A DNA stretch of 64,000 nt. It comes from Caldimonas manganoxidans ATCC BAA-369 (GTDB lineage: Bacteria > Pseudomonadota > Gammaproteobacteria > Burkholderiales > Burkholderiaceae_C). The stretch is taken from NCBI RefSeq assembly GCF_000381125.1, contig NZ_KB905933.1, positions 62,001 through 126,000 on the forward strand. Direction: 5' to 3'. Below, in pieces: positions 37,332 to 45,163 of the stretch (the stretch's first letter is position 1; each line of letters opens with the position of its first letter). The notes under the pieces were generated by a model. That model worked only from the letters and a program-made list of their open reading frames with translations, was not told the DNA's origin and searched no databases. The position numbers and the translations under genes were made by a program.

Positions 37332-38381
37332 TCAACGCACCACCAACCGCGCTTCGCCGGCCTCGATCCGACCCACGACGGTGGCGGCCTCGAATCCGTG
37401 CCGGCCGAAGATGCCCAGCACCTCGTCGACGACCTCAGGGGCGCAGGCCGCCAGCAGCCCGCCGCTGGTCTGTGGGTCGGTGAGCAAGGCCCGCTCGATG
37501 TCGTCGAAGCCCTGGGGGAGATCGACTGAGGCGCCATAGCTGGCCCAGTTGCGGCCCGAGGCGCCGGTGATGAAACCACGCGCGGCCAGCTCGCGTGCGC
37601 CTTCCAGCAAGGGCACCGAGGCCCAATCGATCACCACCCGCACGCCGGCTCCCCGCGCCATCTCCAAGCCGTGACCGGCCAGGCCGAAGCCGGTGACGTC
37701 GGTCAAGGCATGCACGCCGGGCAACTCGGCCAGGTCCATGCCGGGCGTGTTCAGGCGCGTGGTGGTGTCGATCATGCGCCGATAGCCGGCCTCATCCAGC
37801 GCTTGCTTCTTCAGTGCGGCCGACAGCACGCCCACGCCCAGCGGTTTGCCCAAGACGAGCAGGTCGCCGGGCTGCGATCCTGCATTGCGCTTGACCCGTT
37901 CGGGATGGACGAGCCCGAGCACGACCAGGCCGTAAATGGGCTCGACCGAGTCGATGGTATGCCCGCCGGCGATCGGGATGCCGGCTTGGCGACAGACGCT
38001 CTGGCCGCCTTGCAAGATGCGGCCGATGATCTCCAGCGGCAGCACATTGACCGGCATGCCCACCAGGCCCAAGGCGAGGATGGGGCGGCCGCCCATGGCA
38101 TACACGTCGGAAATCGCATTGGTGGCTGCGATGCGCCCGAAGTCGTAGGGATCGTCGACGATGGGCATGAAGAAGTCGGTGGTGGCGATGAGGGCCTGCT
38201 GGTCGTTGAGGCGGTAGACGGCCGCATCGTCGGCCGTCTCGATGCCCACCATCAGCGCCTCGGGCACGGGCAGTCCGGGCGTGGAGCGCAGGATCTCGGA
38301 CAGCACCGCGGGCGCGATTTTGCAGCCGCAGCCTCCGCCGTGGGACAGCGAGGTCAAGCGAGGAGGGGTCGAAGCAGTCAT
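37332..38381 (-). CDS. selD: Selenide, water dikinase (selenophosphate synthetase)
   Basis: This 349-aa enzyme makes selenophosphate from selenide and ATP. The N-terminal catalytic segment is LTSLSHGGGCGCKIAP: the Cys form (Cys18/Cys20), with no selenocysteine codon. Metal and ATP sites are in GIETADDAAVYRLNDQ, TTDFFMPIVDDPYDFGRIAA and GGHTIDSVEPIYGL. Selenophosphate feeds selenocysteine, 2-selenouridine or selenoneine pathways. The gene faces away from an EgtB/SenA-type synthase across 55 bp, which points to selenoneine-like metabolism (see findings). The formate-dehydrogenase accessory genes elsewhere in the window are a second possible consumer. Confidence 0.95.
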   Translation of the reverse strand: MTASTPPRLTSLSHGGGCGCKIAPAVLSEILRSTPGLPVPEALMVGIETADDAAVYRLNDQQALIATTDFFMPIVDDPYDFGRIAATNAISDVYAMGGRPILALGLVGMPVNVLPLEIIGRILQGGQSVCRQAGIPIAGGHTIDSVEPIYGLVVLGLVHPERVKRNAGSQPGDLLVLGKPLGVGVLSAALKKQALDEAGYRRMIDTTTRLNTPGMDLAELPGVHALTDVTGFGLAGHGLEMARGAGVRVVIDWASVPLLEGARELAARGFITGASGRNWASYGASVDLPQGFDDIERALLTDPQTSGGLLAACAPEVVDEVLGIFGRHGFEAATVVGRIEAGEARLVVR

Positions 38382-38436
38382 GGGGTGAGGTCTTGGGCGG
38401 TGGATCGGGGGGCGGCGGGCCACCGGAGGTGGGACA

Positions 38437-39672
38437 ATGCCCGCATCGCCAATTGTGCGGGAATCGACGATGGTGGACATCGACACCCCCTTGTTGCGCC
38501 AGCTGGGGCGCGACGCCCTGTCCTTGGCCTTGATCGATGCCCGCAACTGCAGTTTGCGTCGTTTTGCGTCGTTCGAGCAGGCCGGCATGTTGCAGGTGCC
38601 TTGTTGGCCCGAACTCGAGCCGCCGCTGTGGTTGCTTGGCCACGTGGCCTGGTTCCAGGAATACTGGATCGGTCGCAACGTGGAACGTTACCGCGGGGCT
38701 CAGGCCGACCCGACCCGGCCGAAGCTGGCCTCCATCTTGCCGCAGGCCGATGCTTGGTATGACCCCGCGTGCGTGCCGCACGACCAGCGCTGGTTGCGGC
38801 ATTGGCCCGATGCCACCGAGACGCGCAACTACCTGGTCGATACCTTGGAGGCCACGCTGGACTTGCTGGCCAACGCTCCAGAGACCGACGAGGGCTTGTA
38901 TTTCTTCCGGCTGGCCCTCTTTCACGAGGATCAGTGCGCCGAGACCTTGGCCTGCATGGCCCAGACGGTGGGCATTCCCATGCCCGATGTGGTCGTGCCA
39001 GAGCCCTGCACGCCACGTGCGGCAGTGCGGGTGCCTCATTGCCGCTGGAGCCTGGGACGGCCGCGCGGGGAAGGCTTCGTCTTCGACAACGAAAAATGGG
39101 CTCACGAGGTGCGCTTGCCGGAGTTCGAGATCGACGCGCAGCCGGTGAGCTGGGCGCAGTTTCTGGAATTCATCGATGATGGGGGCTACGAGGATCCCCG
39201 CTGGTGGAGCGAGGCCGGTTGGGCCTGGGTGCAGCGGCAGGCGCGCACCGCGCCGCGTCATGTCGAGCAGTTGCGCCATGGCGTGCTGGTGCGACGCTTT
39301 GGCGTGCTCACCCAAGTGCCGCTGGCCGCGCCGGTGACCCATGTGAGTTGCCACGAAGCCGAGGCGTGGTGCCGCTGGGCGGGACGGCGATTGCCCTTCG
39401 AGGAGGAGTGGGAGGCCGCGCACGCCCTGGGCCGTCGCCAGGGGTTTCGCAGCGGGGAGGTCTGGGAGTGGACGGCCAGTCGCTTCGAACCGTATGCTGG
39501 CTTCGAGCCCGATCCCTACCGCCATTACTCCTTGCCTTGCTTCGGGACGCACTGGGTGCTCAAGGGCGGGTCGATGGTCACGCGCGGACGGCTGAAGGAC
39601 CCCAAGTACCGCCACTTCCTGCGGCCCGAACGTGACGATGTCTTCAGCGGCTTTCGCTCTTGTGCGCTGTGA
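38437..39672 (+). CDS. senA: EgtB-type synthase, probable selenoneine synthase SenA
   Basis: The product is 411 aa with an N-terminal DinB-like helical domain and a C-terminal FGE/sulfatase-modifying domain (VRLPEFEIDAQPVSWAQFLE, HVSCHEAEAWCRWAGRRLP, GEVWEWTASRF, then FSGFRSCAL). This is the architecture of ergothioneine and selenoneine synthases, which join a thiol or selenol to trimethylhistidine with oxygen. The head-to-head position with selD favours SenA. Predicted iron ligands are His69 (LLGHVAWFQEYW) and His163. The usual HxxxH partner is Cys167 (FHEDQCAETL), which is odd. ATG 38437 has GGAGGT 6 bp before it; ATG 38470 is an alternative, with GACAAT then acting as -10. Confidence 0.72.
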   Translation: MPASPIVRESTMVDIDTPLLRQLGRDALSLALIDARNCSLRRFASFEQAGMLQVPCWPELEPPLWLLGHVAWFQEYWIGRNVERYRGAQADPTRPKLASILPQADAWYDPACVPHDQRWLRHWPDATETRNYLVDTLEATLDLLANAPETDEGLYFFRLALFHEDQCAETLACMAQTVGIPMPDVVVPEPCTPRAAVRVPHCRWSLGRPRGEGFVFDNEKWAHEVRLPEFEIDAQPVSWAQFLEFIDDGGYEDPRWWSEAGWAWVQRQARTAPRHVEQLRHGVLVRRFGVLTQVPLAAPVTHVSCHEAEAWCRWAGRRLPFEEEWEAAHALGRRQGFRSGEVWEWTASRFEPYAGFEPDPYRHYSLPCFGTHWVLKGGSMVTRGRLKDPKYRHFLRPERDDVFSGFRSCAL

Positions 39673-39685
39673 GAAGACGCAGGCT

Positions 39686-40771
39686 TCATCGGCGCGGCTG
39701 TCGGTAGCTCCACCAGGGCAGCACCGCGCGCAGGCTCAGTACTTCACCGCAGCGCTCGGGCGTGTAGCCGGGCAAGGTGGCCAGCTCGGCCTGCCAGGCC
39801 GGGTCGCGTAGCGCTTGCATCAGCCGTTGCACGGCAGGCTGCTCCAGCGATGGGGCCAGCACGGCGAGCACGTAGCGTTCCTGAACCAGCGGCAGGAAGT
39901 CCAGGCCACGCGAGCGCGCTACCGTCTCGATGCCGAAGCCGGCATCGGCGGCGCCACTGGCGACGGCCTCGGCCACGGCAGCATGTGAAGGCTCGGTGAG
40001 GGCTGCCGCAGGCCCTGCGAGCCCGGCCTGCGCGCACAGTTCCTCGAAAAGCACCCGTGAGCCCGTGCCCCGCGGCCGGTACACGACGCGCAGTCCTGGG
40101 CGGCTCAGATCGGCCAGGCCCTGCACATGCAGCGGATTGCCTGGCGCGACGATCAGGCCTTGGCAGCGCTGCGCAAAGCCGATGAGCTTGTGGCGCCCCG
40201 GCTTGAGGCGGGGGCGGTAGGTGCGCGCCGTGGCCGAGCGGCGATCGGCATCCAAGCGCAGATGGAAGCCAGCCACCAGGCAGCGCCCTTCGTTCAAGGC
40301 ATCCAGCGCATCGACGCTGCCGCTGAACTGCAGGTCCAGATGCAGGCCCGAGCGAGCCACTCGCTCGCGCAAGCGCGGCAGGGCCTCATCGTGGCTGGCC
40401 TGCACGCTCAGCACCAAGGCTTGCTCGTCGAAGACCACCGCGAAGGCCCGCTCCAACTCGCTGCGCAAAGCCTCGATCTGCGGGGCCAGCCGCGCGCGGG
40501 CGCGGCGCTCGGCCCACAGCAGCTTGTCGCCAAAGGGCGAGAGTTGAGCCCGCTGACCTTTGACCCACCGCACCAGTGGCTGGCCCAACTCGGCTTCCCA
40601 GCGCTTGAGTTCGCCCCACACATGGCGGTAAGACAGCTCCAGTTCGCGCGCCGCGGCAGAGATCGACCCCGACCGGTCGATGGCCTGGAGCAGCCGAATC
40701 AAGGGGTGGTACAGGTCTTCGACCGGCTCGTTCGGTGCGCACAGCGCATAGCGCAGCGAGATCCTATGCAT
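39686..40771 (-). CDS. ModE/LysR-type HTH regulator with periplasmic-binding-protein domain
   Basis: This 361-aa protein has an N-terminal winged helix (LLQAIDRSGSISAAARELEL, then SYRHVWGELKRWEAELGQPL) of the LysR/ModE class. Residues about 110-340 form a molybdate-binding-protein-like domain (APGNPLHVQGLADLSRPGLR, VYRPRGTGSRVLFEELCAQ, SGAADAGFGIETVARSRG). The same architecture occurs in regulators beside molybdate and tungstate uptake genes. It is divergent from tupBCA across 64 bp, so tungstate-dependent control of that operon is the obvious inference. The oxyanion itself or a molybdopterin precursor could be the ligand. Confidence 0.85.
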   Translation of the reverse strand: MHRISLRYALCAPNEPVEDLYHPLIRLLQAIDRSGSISAAARELELSYRHVWGELKRWEAELGQPLVRWVKGQRAQLSPFGDKLLWAERRARARLAPQIEALRSELERAFAVVFDEQALVLSVQASHDEALPRLRERVARSGLHLDLQFSGSVDALDALNEGRCLVAGFHLRLDADRRSATARTYRPRLKPGRHKLIGFAQRCQGLIVAPGNPLHVQGLADLSRPGLRVVYRPRGTGSRVLFEELCAQAGLAGPAAALTEPSHAAVAEAVASGAADAGFGIETVARSRGLDFLPLVQERYVLAVLAPSLEQPAVQRLMQALRDPAWQAELATLPGYTPERCGEVLSLRAVLPWWSYRQPRR

Positions 40772-40835
40772 GGGTCTTCATATCGCCGTGGAGGGAACTG
40801 AGCCCTAGCATAACGAGCATGACCGGAGTCTTTGC

Positions 40836-41549
40836 ATGAACGCCTTGGCCGACAGCGTCGTCCAGGCGCTCGCGCTGCTGTCGTCCTTCGATCCACGGCT
40901 GTGGAGCATCGTGATGCTGTCCCTGCAGGTCAGCGGCACGGCCAGCCTCATCGCGATGGGGCTGGGGCTTGCGCTGGGTGCGTGGATTGCGGTCAGCCGT
41001 TTCCCAGGCCGCGCTGCCGTGTTGGTGTTGCTCAACACGTTCTTGGCCCTGCCGGCGGTGGTGGTGGGCTTGGTGGTCTACCTGCTGCTATCGCGCGCAG
41101 GTCCCTTGGGCCCCTTGGGCCTGCTGTTCACGCCTGCGGCGATGGTGGTGGCGCAGACGCTGCTGGTGCTGCCCATCGTCACCGCACTGGTGCGCCAGCA
41201 TCTGGAAGCGGCGATGAACGACCACGGCGAGCAGTTGCGCTCGCTCGGGGCGGGGCGCCTGTGCAGCGCCTTGATCTTGGCCTGGGACGAGCGTGCCGCA
41301 CTGGCCACGGTGGGACTGGCGGCCTTCGGCCGTGCGATCGCCGAGGTCGGGGCGGTGATGATCGTGGGCGGCAACATCGATGGCGTCACGCGCGTGATGA
41401 CCACCGCCATCGCCTTGGAAACCAGCAAGGGCGACCTGCCGCTGGCCCTGGGTCTGGGGCTGGTGCTGTTGGCCGTGGTGCTGGCGTTGAACGTGCTGAT
41501 CGCCGCCATGCGCCAGTGGCACGAACGGCAGGATGAGTCCTACGCATGA
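40836..41549 (+). CDS. tupB: Tungstate ABC transporter permease
   Basis: This 237-aa inner-membrane permease has about five to six helices. LQVSGTASLIAMGLGLALGA opens the transmembrane region, and the cytoplasmic coupling loop carries the EAA-like GAGRLCSALILAWDERAALA and FGRAIAEVGAVMIVGGNIDG. The latter is typical of TupB-type tungstate permeases. It is the first gene of tupBCA, with the ATP-binding and binding-protein genes behind it. Confidence 0.9.
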   Translation: MNALADSVVQALALLSSFDPRLWSIVMLSLQVSGTASLIAMGLGLALGAWIAVSRFPGRAAVLVLLNTFLALPAVVVGLVVYLLLSRAGPLGPLGLLFTPAAMVVAQTLLVLPIVTALVRQHLEAAMNDHGEQLRSLGAGRLCSALILAWDERAALATVGLAAFGRAIAEVGAVMIVGGNIDGVTRVMTTAIALETSKGDLPLALGLGLVLLAVVLALNVLIAAMRQWHERQDESYA

Positions 41550-41628
41550 TTGCTGCTGCACAGCCGTTCCCAGAGGAGGGCGCCTCCCATTTCGGAATCA
41601 GGTCACGCCGTGACCGGAGGGCCGCGCC

Positions 41629-42396
41629 GTGAGCTGGCCGCCGGTGACGTCTTTGCGTGTGGTGCACCGCGCGCCTGCTGCGCAGCCGACCCTGCAGATC
41701 GGGCTGGAGGGGGCATACGTGCGCTTTGGCCGCAAGACGGCATTGCACGGTGTGGACCTGCAGGTGCATGCCGCGGAGCGCATCGCTTTCGTCGGGGCCA
41801 ATGGGTCAGGCAAGAGCACGTTGCTGCGGGCCTTGCACGGGTTGGTGCCACTGACCGAAGGCCGCCGGTACTGCGGCCGGCGCGAGGACGGGCAGCCGTG
41901 GCGCCAGGCGATGGTGTTCCAGCGCCCGCACATGCTGCGTCTGAGTGTGCGCCACAACGTCGCCTTGGGGCCGTGGCTGGCCGGTGTCCCTTGGCGCGAA
42001 TGTGTTGCGCGTGCCGAGGAGGCGTTGCAGCGTGTGGGGCTGCACACGCAGGCCCGGCGGGCGGCCCGGGTGCTGTCCGGCGGCCAACAGCAGCGCGTCG
42101 CGCTGGCGCGCGCTTGGGCTTTGCAGCCCGACATGCTGCTGCTGGACGAGCCCACCGCCAGCCTGGACCCCTCTGCCCAGCGTGAGGTGGAGGCCTTGAT
42201 CGAGCAGTTCGCCGGCCAGGGGCTCACCGTGCTGATGAGCTCTCACAACCTGGGGCAGGTCCGGCGCTTGGCCACCCGTGTCGTCTACCTCGAGCAGGGG
42301 CGGGTGCTGGCCGATGTCGATGTCGATCGCTTCTTCCACGGCGAGTTGCCGCGGCAAGCGCAGCTATTCCTCAAAGGAGAACTTCCATGGCACTGA
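41629..42396 (+). CDS. tupC: Tungstate ABC transporter ATP-binding protein
   Basis: This 255-aa ABC ATPase has Walker A GANGSGKSTLLRAL, Q-loop MVFQRPHMLRLSV, signature LSGGQQQRVALARAWAL, Walker B LLLDEPTASLD and H-loop TVLMSSHNLGQVRRL. The GTG start at 41629 is supported by CCGGAGG ending 8 bp before it. A 79-bp gap separates it from tupB, and its last codons overlap the tupA start (42387-42396). Confidence 0.92.
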   Translation: MSWPPVTSLRVVHRAPAAQPTLQIGLEGAYVRFGRKTALHGVDLQVHAAERIAFVGANGSGKSTLLRALHGLVPLTEGRRYCGRREDGQPWRQAMVFQRPHMLRLSVRHNVALGPWLAGVPWRECVARAEEALQRVGLHTQARRAARVLSGGQQQRVALARAWALQPDMLLLDEPTASLDPSAQREVEALIEQFAGQGLTVLMSSHNLGQVRRLATRVVYLEQGRVLADVDVDRFFHGELPRQAQLFLKGELPWH

Positions 42397-43223
42397 CGAT
42401 TGGGCGGCTGATCCTGCGCGTGGCGGGCTTGGGCCTGGGGGCCTGTTTGACGGTGGGGGTGTGGGCGCAGGAGCGCTTCATCGTGGTGGCGTCAACGACG
42501 TCGACCGAGCAGTCGGGCCTGTTCGCCCACTTGCTGCCGGCCTTCAAGCAAGCAACCGGCATCGAGGTGCGGGTGGTGGCACTGGGCACGGGGCAGGCGC
42601 TGGACATGGGGCGGCGTGGCGACGCGGATGTCGTCTTCGTGCACGACCAGGCCGCCGAAGAGAAGTTCGTGGCCGAAGGCTTCGGCCTGAAGCGCCTCCC
42701 AGTGATGTACAACGATTTCATCCTCGTCGGTCCGAAGGCTGATCCGGCCGGCGTCAAGGGGCGCGACATCGTGGCCGGCTTGCAGAAGTTGGCCGCCGGC
42801 CATGCCACCTTCATTTCCCGCGGCGACAAAAGCGGCACCCATGCGGCCGAGCTGCGTTATTGGAAGGCGGCGGGCATCGAGGCCCCCGAGACCCGGGTCA
42901 GCGGCTACAAGGCCTGCGGCTGCGGCATGGGCCCGGCATTGAACATGGCCGCTGGCAGCCAGGCCTACGTGCTCACCGATCGCGGGACTTGGCTGTCGTT
43001 CAAGAATCGCGGCGATCTGGCCGTGCTGGTCGAAGGCGACCAGCGCCTGTTCAACCAGTATGGTGTGATCGTGGTCAACCCGGCGCGGCATCCGCATGTC
43101 AAGCGGGACCTGGCCCAGACCTTTGTCGATTGGCTGGTGTCCGAGGCCGGCCAGGCCACAATCGCCGCCTATCGTATCGGTGGCGAACCGCTGTTCTTCC
43201 CCAACGCGAAGACCGATCCCTGA
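42387..43223 (+). CDS. tupA: Periplasmic tungstate-binding protein
   Basis: The product is 278 aa. The signal peptide is ILRVAGLGLGACLTVGVWAQ. The mature protein begins ERFIVVASTTSTEQSGLFAH; the TTSTxxSGL motif marks TupA tungstate-binding proteins and contributes to the oxyanion pocket, as does SRGDKSGTHAAELRYW. TupA proteins bind tungstate far more tightly than molybdate. It is translated from AAAGGAG at 42376-42382, inside the end of tupC. It ends 6 bp from the convergent regulator gene. Confidence 0.93.
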   Translation: MALTIGRLILRVAGLGLGACLTVGVWAQERFIVVASTTSTEQSGLFAHLLPAFKQATGIEVRVVALGTGQALDMGRRGDADVVFVHDQAAEEKFVAEGFGLKRLPVMYNDFILVGPKADPAGVKGRDIVAGLQKLAAGHATFISRGDKSGTHAAELRYWKAAGIEAPETRVSGYKACGCGMGPALNMAAGSQAYVLTDRGTWLSFKNRGDLAVLVEGDQRLFNQYGVIVVNPARHPHVKRDLAQTFVDWLVSEAGQATIAAYRIGGEPLFFPNAKTDP

Positions 43224-43229
43224 GCCGGC

Positions 43230-44390
43230 TCAAGACGCGCCCGGCGATGCCTTGCGCAACTTGCGGTACAGCGTGTTGCGTCCAATGCCCAGCTGGCGGG
43301 CCGCCTTGGAGATGTTCCCGCCGGCGGCCGTGACCGCCCGCCGGATGGCCTCGAGCTCCAAGGCTTGCAGGGTCGCCGGGGGCGTCGTGACGGCCACCGG
43401 TGCAGCGAGCAAGGCCGGCGGGGGCGGTGCCACGGCGTTGCGCCCCCGGCTCCACAAGGTCGGCCAATTGAAAAATGCGCGCAGATACAGGCTGCTTTCG
43501 CCCAGGCCCCCGCGGTGCAGCACGATCCGCAAGGGCTCGTCGCCGCAGCGACGGCAATGGTCGATGACCTGGCCGACGGTGATGCCGAGTGCGGCTTGCA
43601 AGCCTTGCATGCGCAGGGCAGCAGCGCTGCGCCCCAGCATGTCCAAGGCGGTGCGGGTGGCGCCGAGCACCGCGCCATCGGGGGAGACCGCCAGCAAGCC
43701 CTCGCGGACCGTGCCAAGCATCTCTGGCCGCGGGTGAATGTGCAGCCGCAGCCCCTGGCGGAAGCGGTCGTTGAAGCAATGGTTTTCGATCATCTGGGCC
43801 GACAGGCGGACCAGCGCCAGCGTGTGGGGGTGGTAGGAACGCTGGTCGCCGGTCACGTCCAGCACGCCCATCACCTGGCCGGCATGGTCGAAGATCGGCG
43901 CGGCCGAGCAGGTCAGGAAATGATTGACTCGCACGAAATGTTCGGCGCCATGCACCAGGGTGGGGGCTTCGTCGAACAAGGCGGTGCCGATCGCGTTGGT
44001 GCCTTTGGTGGCCTCGGACCAGTTCACCCCGGGCGCCAGCGCGATTTGTTGGGCTTTCTCCATGAAGCCATCGTCGCCCAGACTGTGCAGGATGGTGCCT
44101 TGGCTGTCCGTGAGCACCACCAGGCTGCGGGTGAAGACGATTTGCTCGAACAACATCTCCATCACCGGCACGGCGTGTCGCCAGAGTTGCCGGTTGCGCT
44201 CGCGCATCTCTTGCAGCCGTCCAAGGGGCACGGGACTGAGGTCCGGCACGGCACGCTCATCCACGCCCAAGGCGGCACAACGGGCGTGACTGCGCGCGAT
44301 CGCGCTGGCGTGGTCGGCAGACATCGGGGGCGGGCCCTCAAGGGCCATGCGATCCAGCTTGCCGATGGCAGGGCGATCCAATCGGGACAT
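43230..44390 (-). CDS. AcoR-like regulator: GAF and PAS domains with Fis HTH, no AAA+ domain
   Basis: The product is 386 aa. A GAF sensor (about 60-190) contains VVLTDSQGTILHSLGDD, NWSEATKGTNAIGTAL and AAPIFDHAGQVMGVLDVTGD, the AcoR-type effector domain. A PAS-like part follows (TVREGLLAVSPDGAVLGATR). The C-terminus is a Fis-type HTH (LELEAIRRAVTAAGGNISKA, then ARQLGIGRNTLYRKLRK). The central AAA+ module of sigma-54 activators is absent: there is no Walker A and no GAFTGA between the PAS and Fis parts. It is divergent from the aor operon and is its likely regulator, perhaps sensing an aldehyde or alcohol. The ATG at 44390 is a best guess; 44348 and 44324 are alternatives. Confidence 0.88.
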   Translation of the reverse strand: MSRLDRPAIGKLDRMALEGPPPMSADHASAIARSHARCAALGVDERAVPDLSPVPLGRLQEMRERNRQLWRHAVPVMEMLFEQIVFTRSLVVLTDSQGTILHSLGDDGFMEKAQQIALAPGVNWSEATKGTNAIGTALFDEAPTLVHGAEHFVRVNHFLTCSAAPIFDHAGQVMGVLDVTGDQRSYHPHTLALVRLSAQMIENHCFNDRFRQGLRLHIHPRPEMLGTVREGLLAVSPDGAVLGATRTALDMLGRSAAALRMQGLQAALGITVGQVIDHCRRCGDEPLRIVLHRGGLGESSLYLRAFFNWPTLWSRGRNAVAPPPPALLAAPVAVTTPPATLQALELEAIRRAVTAAGGNISKAARQLGIGRNTLYRKLRKASPGAS

Positions 44391-44507
44391 GCTCGTTGCG
44401 CGACGAAGGCGGCAGTGCCTGTGGCCGGCCGCCCCAGGCACCGCGGGAATTGACCATGACGCGCAGTGTGGCATTGGCCGAGCGGCTTGCCAAGGTGGAC
44501 CGGGGGG

Positions 44508-44526
44508 CTGTCCCAGCGTGGAACAG
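44508..44526. promoter_or_regulatory. Inverted repeat, candidate operator of the aor operon
   Basis: CTGTCCCA (44508-44515) and TGGAACAG (44519-44526) form an 8-3-8 dyad with one mismatched pair. It lies about 120 bp from the regulator start and 150 bp from the ferredoxin start, in the 284-bp divergent region. A Fis-type HTH protein encoded next to it is the natural candidate to bind. Confidence 0.5.
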
Positions 44527-44562
44527 CGGCGCGGCCCAGACCCCCGGAAAACCCGGGTAAGG

Positions 44563-44589
44563 CCTAGGTTTGCAGGCCGACGACCTAGG
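44563..44589. repeat. Paired CCTAGG hexamers in the aor promoter region
   Basis: CCTAGG occurs at 44563-44568 and at 44584-44589, exactly 21 bp apart (two helical turns), about 85 bp before the ferredoxin ATG. Each is self-complementary. A regulator or RNA polymerase site is possible. No sigma-54 -24/-12 element with the required 10-bp GG-GC spacing was found; the nearest candidates have 9. Confidence 0.45.
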
Positions 44590-44674
44590 AAGAAGATTGC
44601 ATAGCACCGGGTCAGGACGCGCACATGCCCTGTCCTGCCGCACGAACCCTCCACAGCCAACCGAAAGGCGAGCC

Positions 44675-45151
44675 ATGCAAAAGGTTCTGCACATCAATCC
44701 CGAGAAGTGCACCGGCTGTCTGCAATGCGAGATGGCCTGCAGCTTCGAAAACTACGGGGTGTATGCGACCTCCAAGTCGCGCATCAAGGTCTTCGACTTC
44801 CACCACACCGGCCGCAAGGTACCCTATACCTGCACACAATGTGACGAGGCCTGGTGCTTGCATGCCTGTCCGGTGGAGGCCATCACCATCGACAAGCTCA
44901 CCGGCGCCAAGGTGGTCAGCGAGACCACCTGCGTGGGGTGCAAGGTGTGCACGATTGCCTGCCCCTTTGGCACCATCAATTACGTGCAGGAAACCGGCAA
45001 GGTGCAAAAGTGCGACTTGTGCGGTGGGCAGCCGGCCTGTGCCGAGGCTTGCCCCACACAGGCCATCACCTTCGTCGATGCCAACTGGACCGGCCTGGAC
45101 CGCATGAAGGCCTGGGCCGACAAGCTCGGCAATCAAGCAGCAGCGGCCTGA
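44675..45151 (+). CDS. aorA: Four-cluster ferredoxin subunit of aldehyde oxidoreductase
   Basis: This 158-aa HycB-type polyferredoxin has sixteen cysteines in four groups: CTGCLQCEMAC near the start, CTQCDEAWCLHAC, CVGCKVCTIAC and CDLCGGQPACAEAC. This is the set expected for four [4Fe-4S] clusters. In the Aromatoleum-type enzyme this subunit carries electrons between the tungsten subunit and the FAD subunit. AAAGGCGAG at 44664-44672 is the ribosome site. It is the first gene of the operon, 12 bp before the catalytic subunit gene. Confidence 0.9.
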   Translation: MQKVLHINPEKCTGCLQCEMACSFENYGVYATSKSRIKVFDFHHTGRKVPYTCTQCDEAWCLHACPVEAITIDKLTGAKVVSETTCVGCKVCTIACPFGTINYVQETGKVQKCDLCGGQPACAEACPTQAITFVDANWTGLDRMKAWADKLGNQAAAA

Positions 45152-45163
45152 AAGGAGCGCATC

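Noticed and set aside
40783-40818. ModE-box-like halves (ATCGCCGTGGA and AGCATAACGAG) between the regulator and tupB
   Set aside because: Each half matches the ModE consensus at only 7 of 11 positions and the spacer is 14 bp instead of about 6; too weak to call an operator.
44545-44602. Sigma-54 promoter before aorA (AGGCCTAGGTTTGCA and TAGGAAGAAGATTGCAT)
   Set aside because: In both, GG and GC are 9 bp apart, one short of the strict 10, and the adjacent regulator lacks a sigma-54 activation domain.
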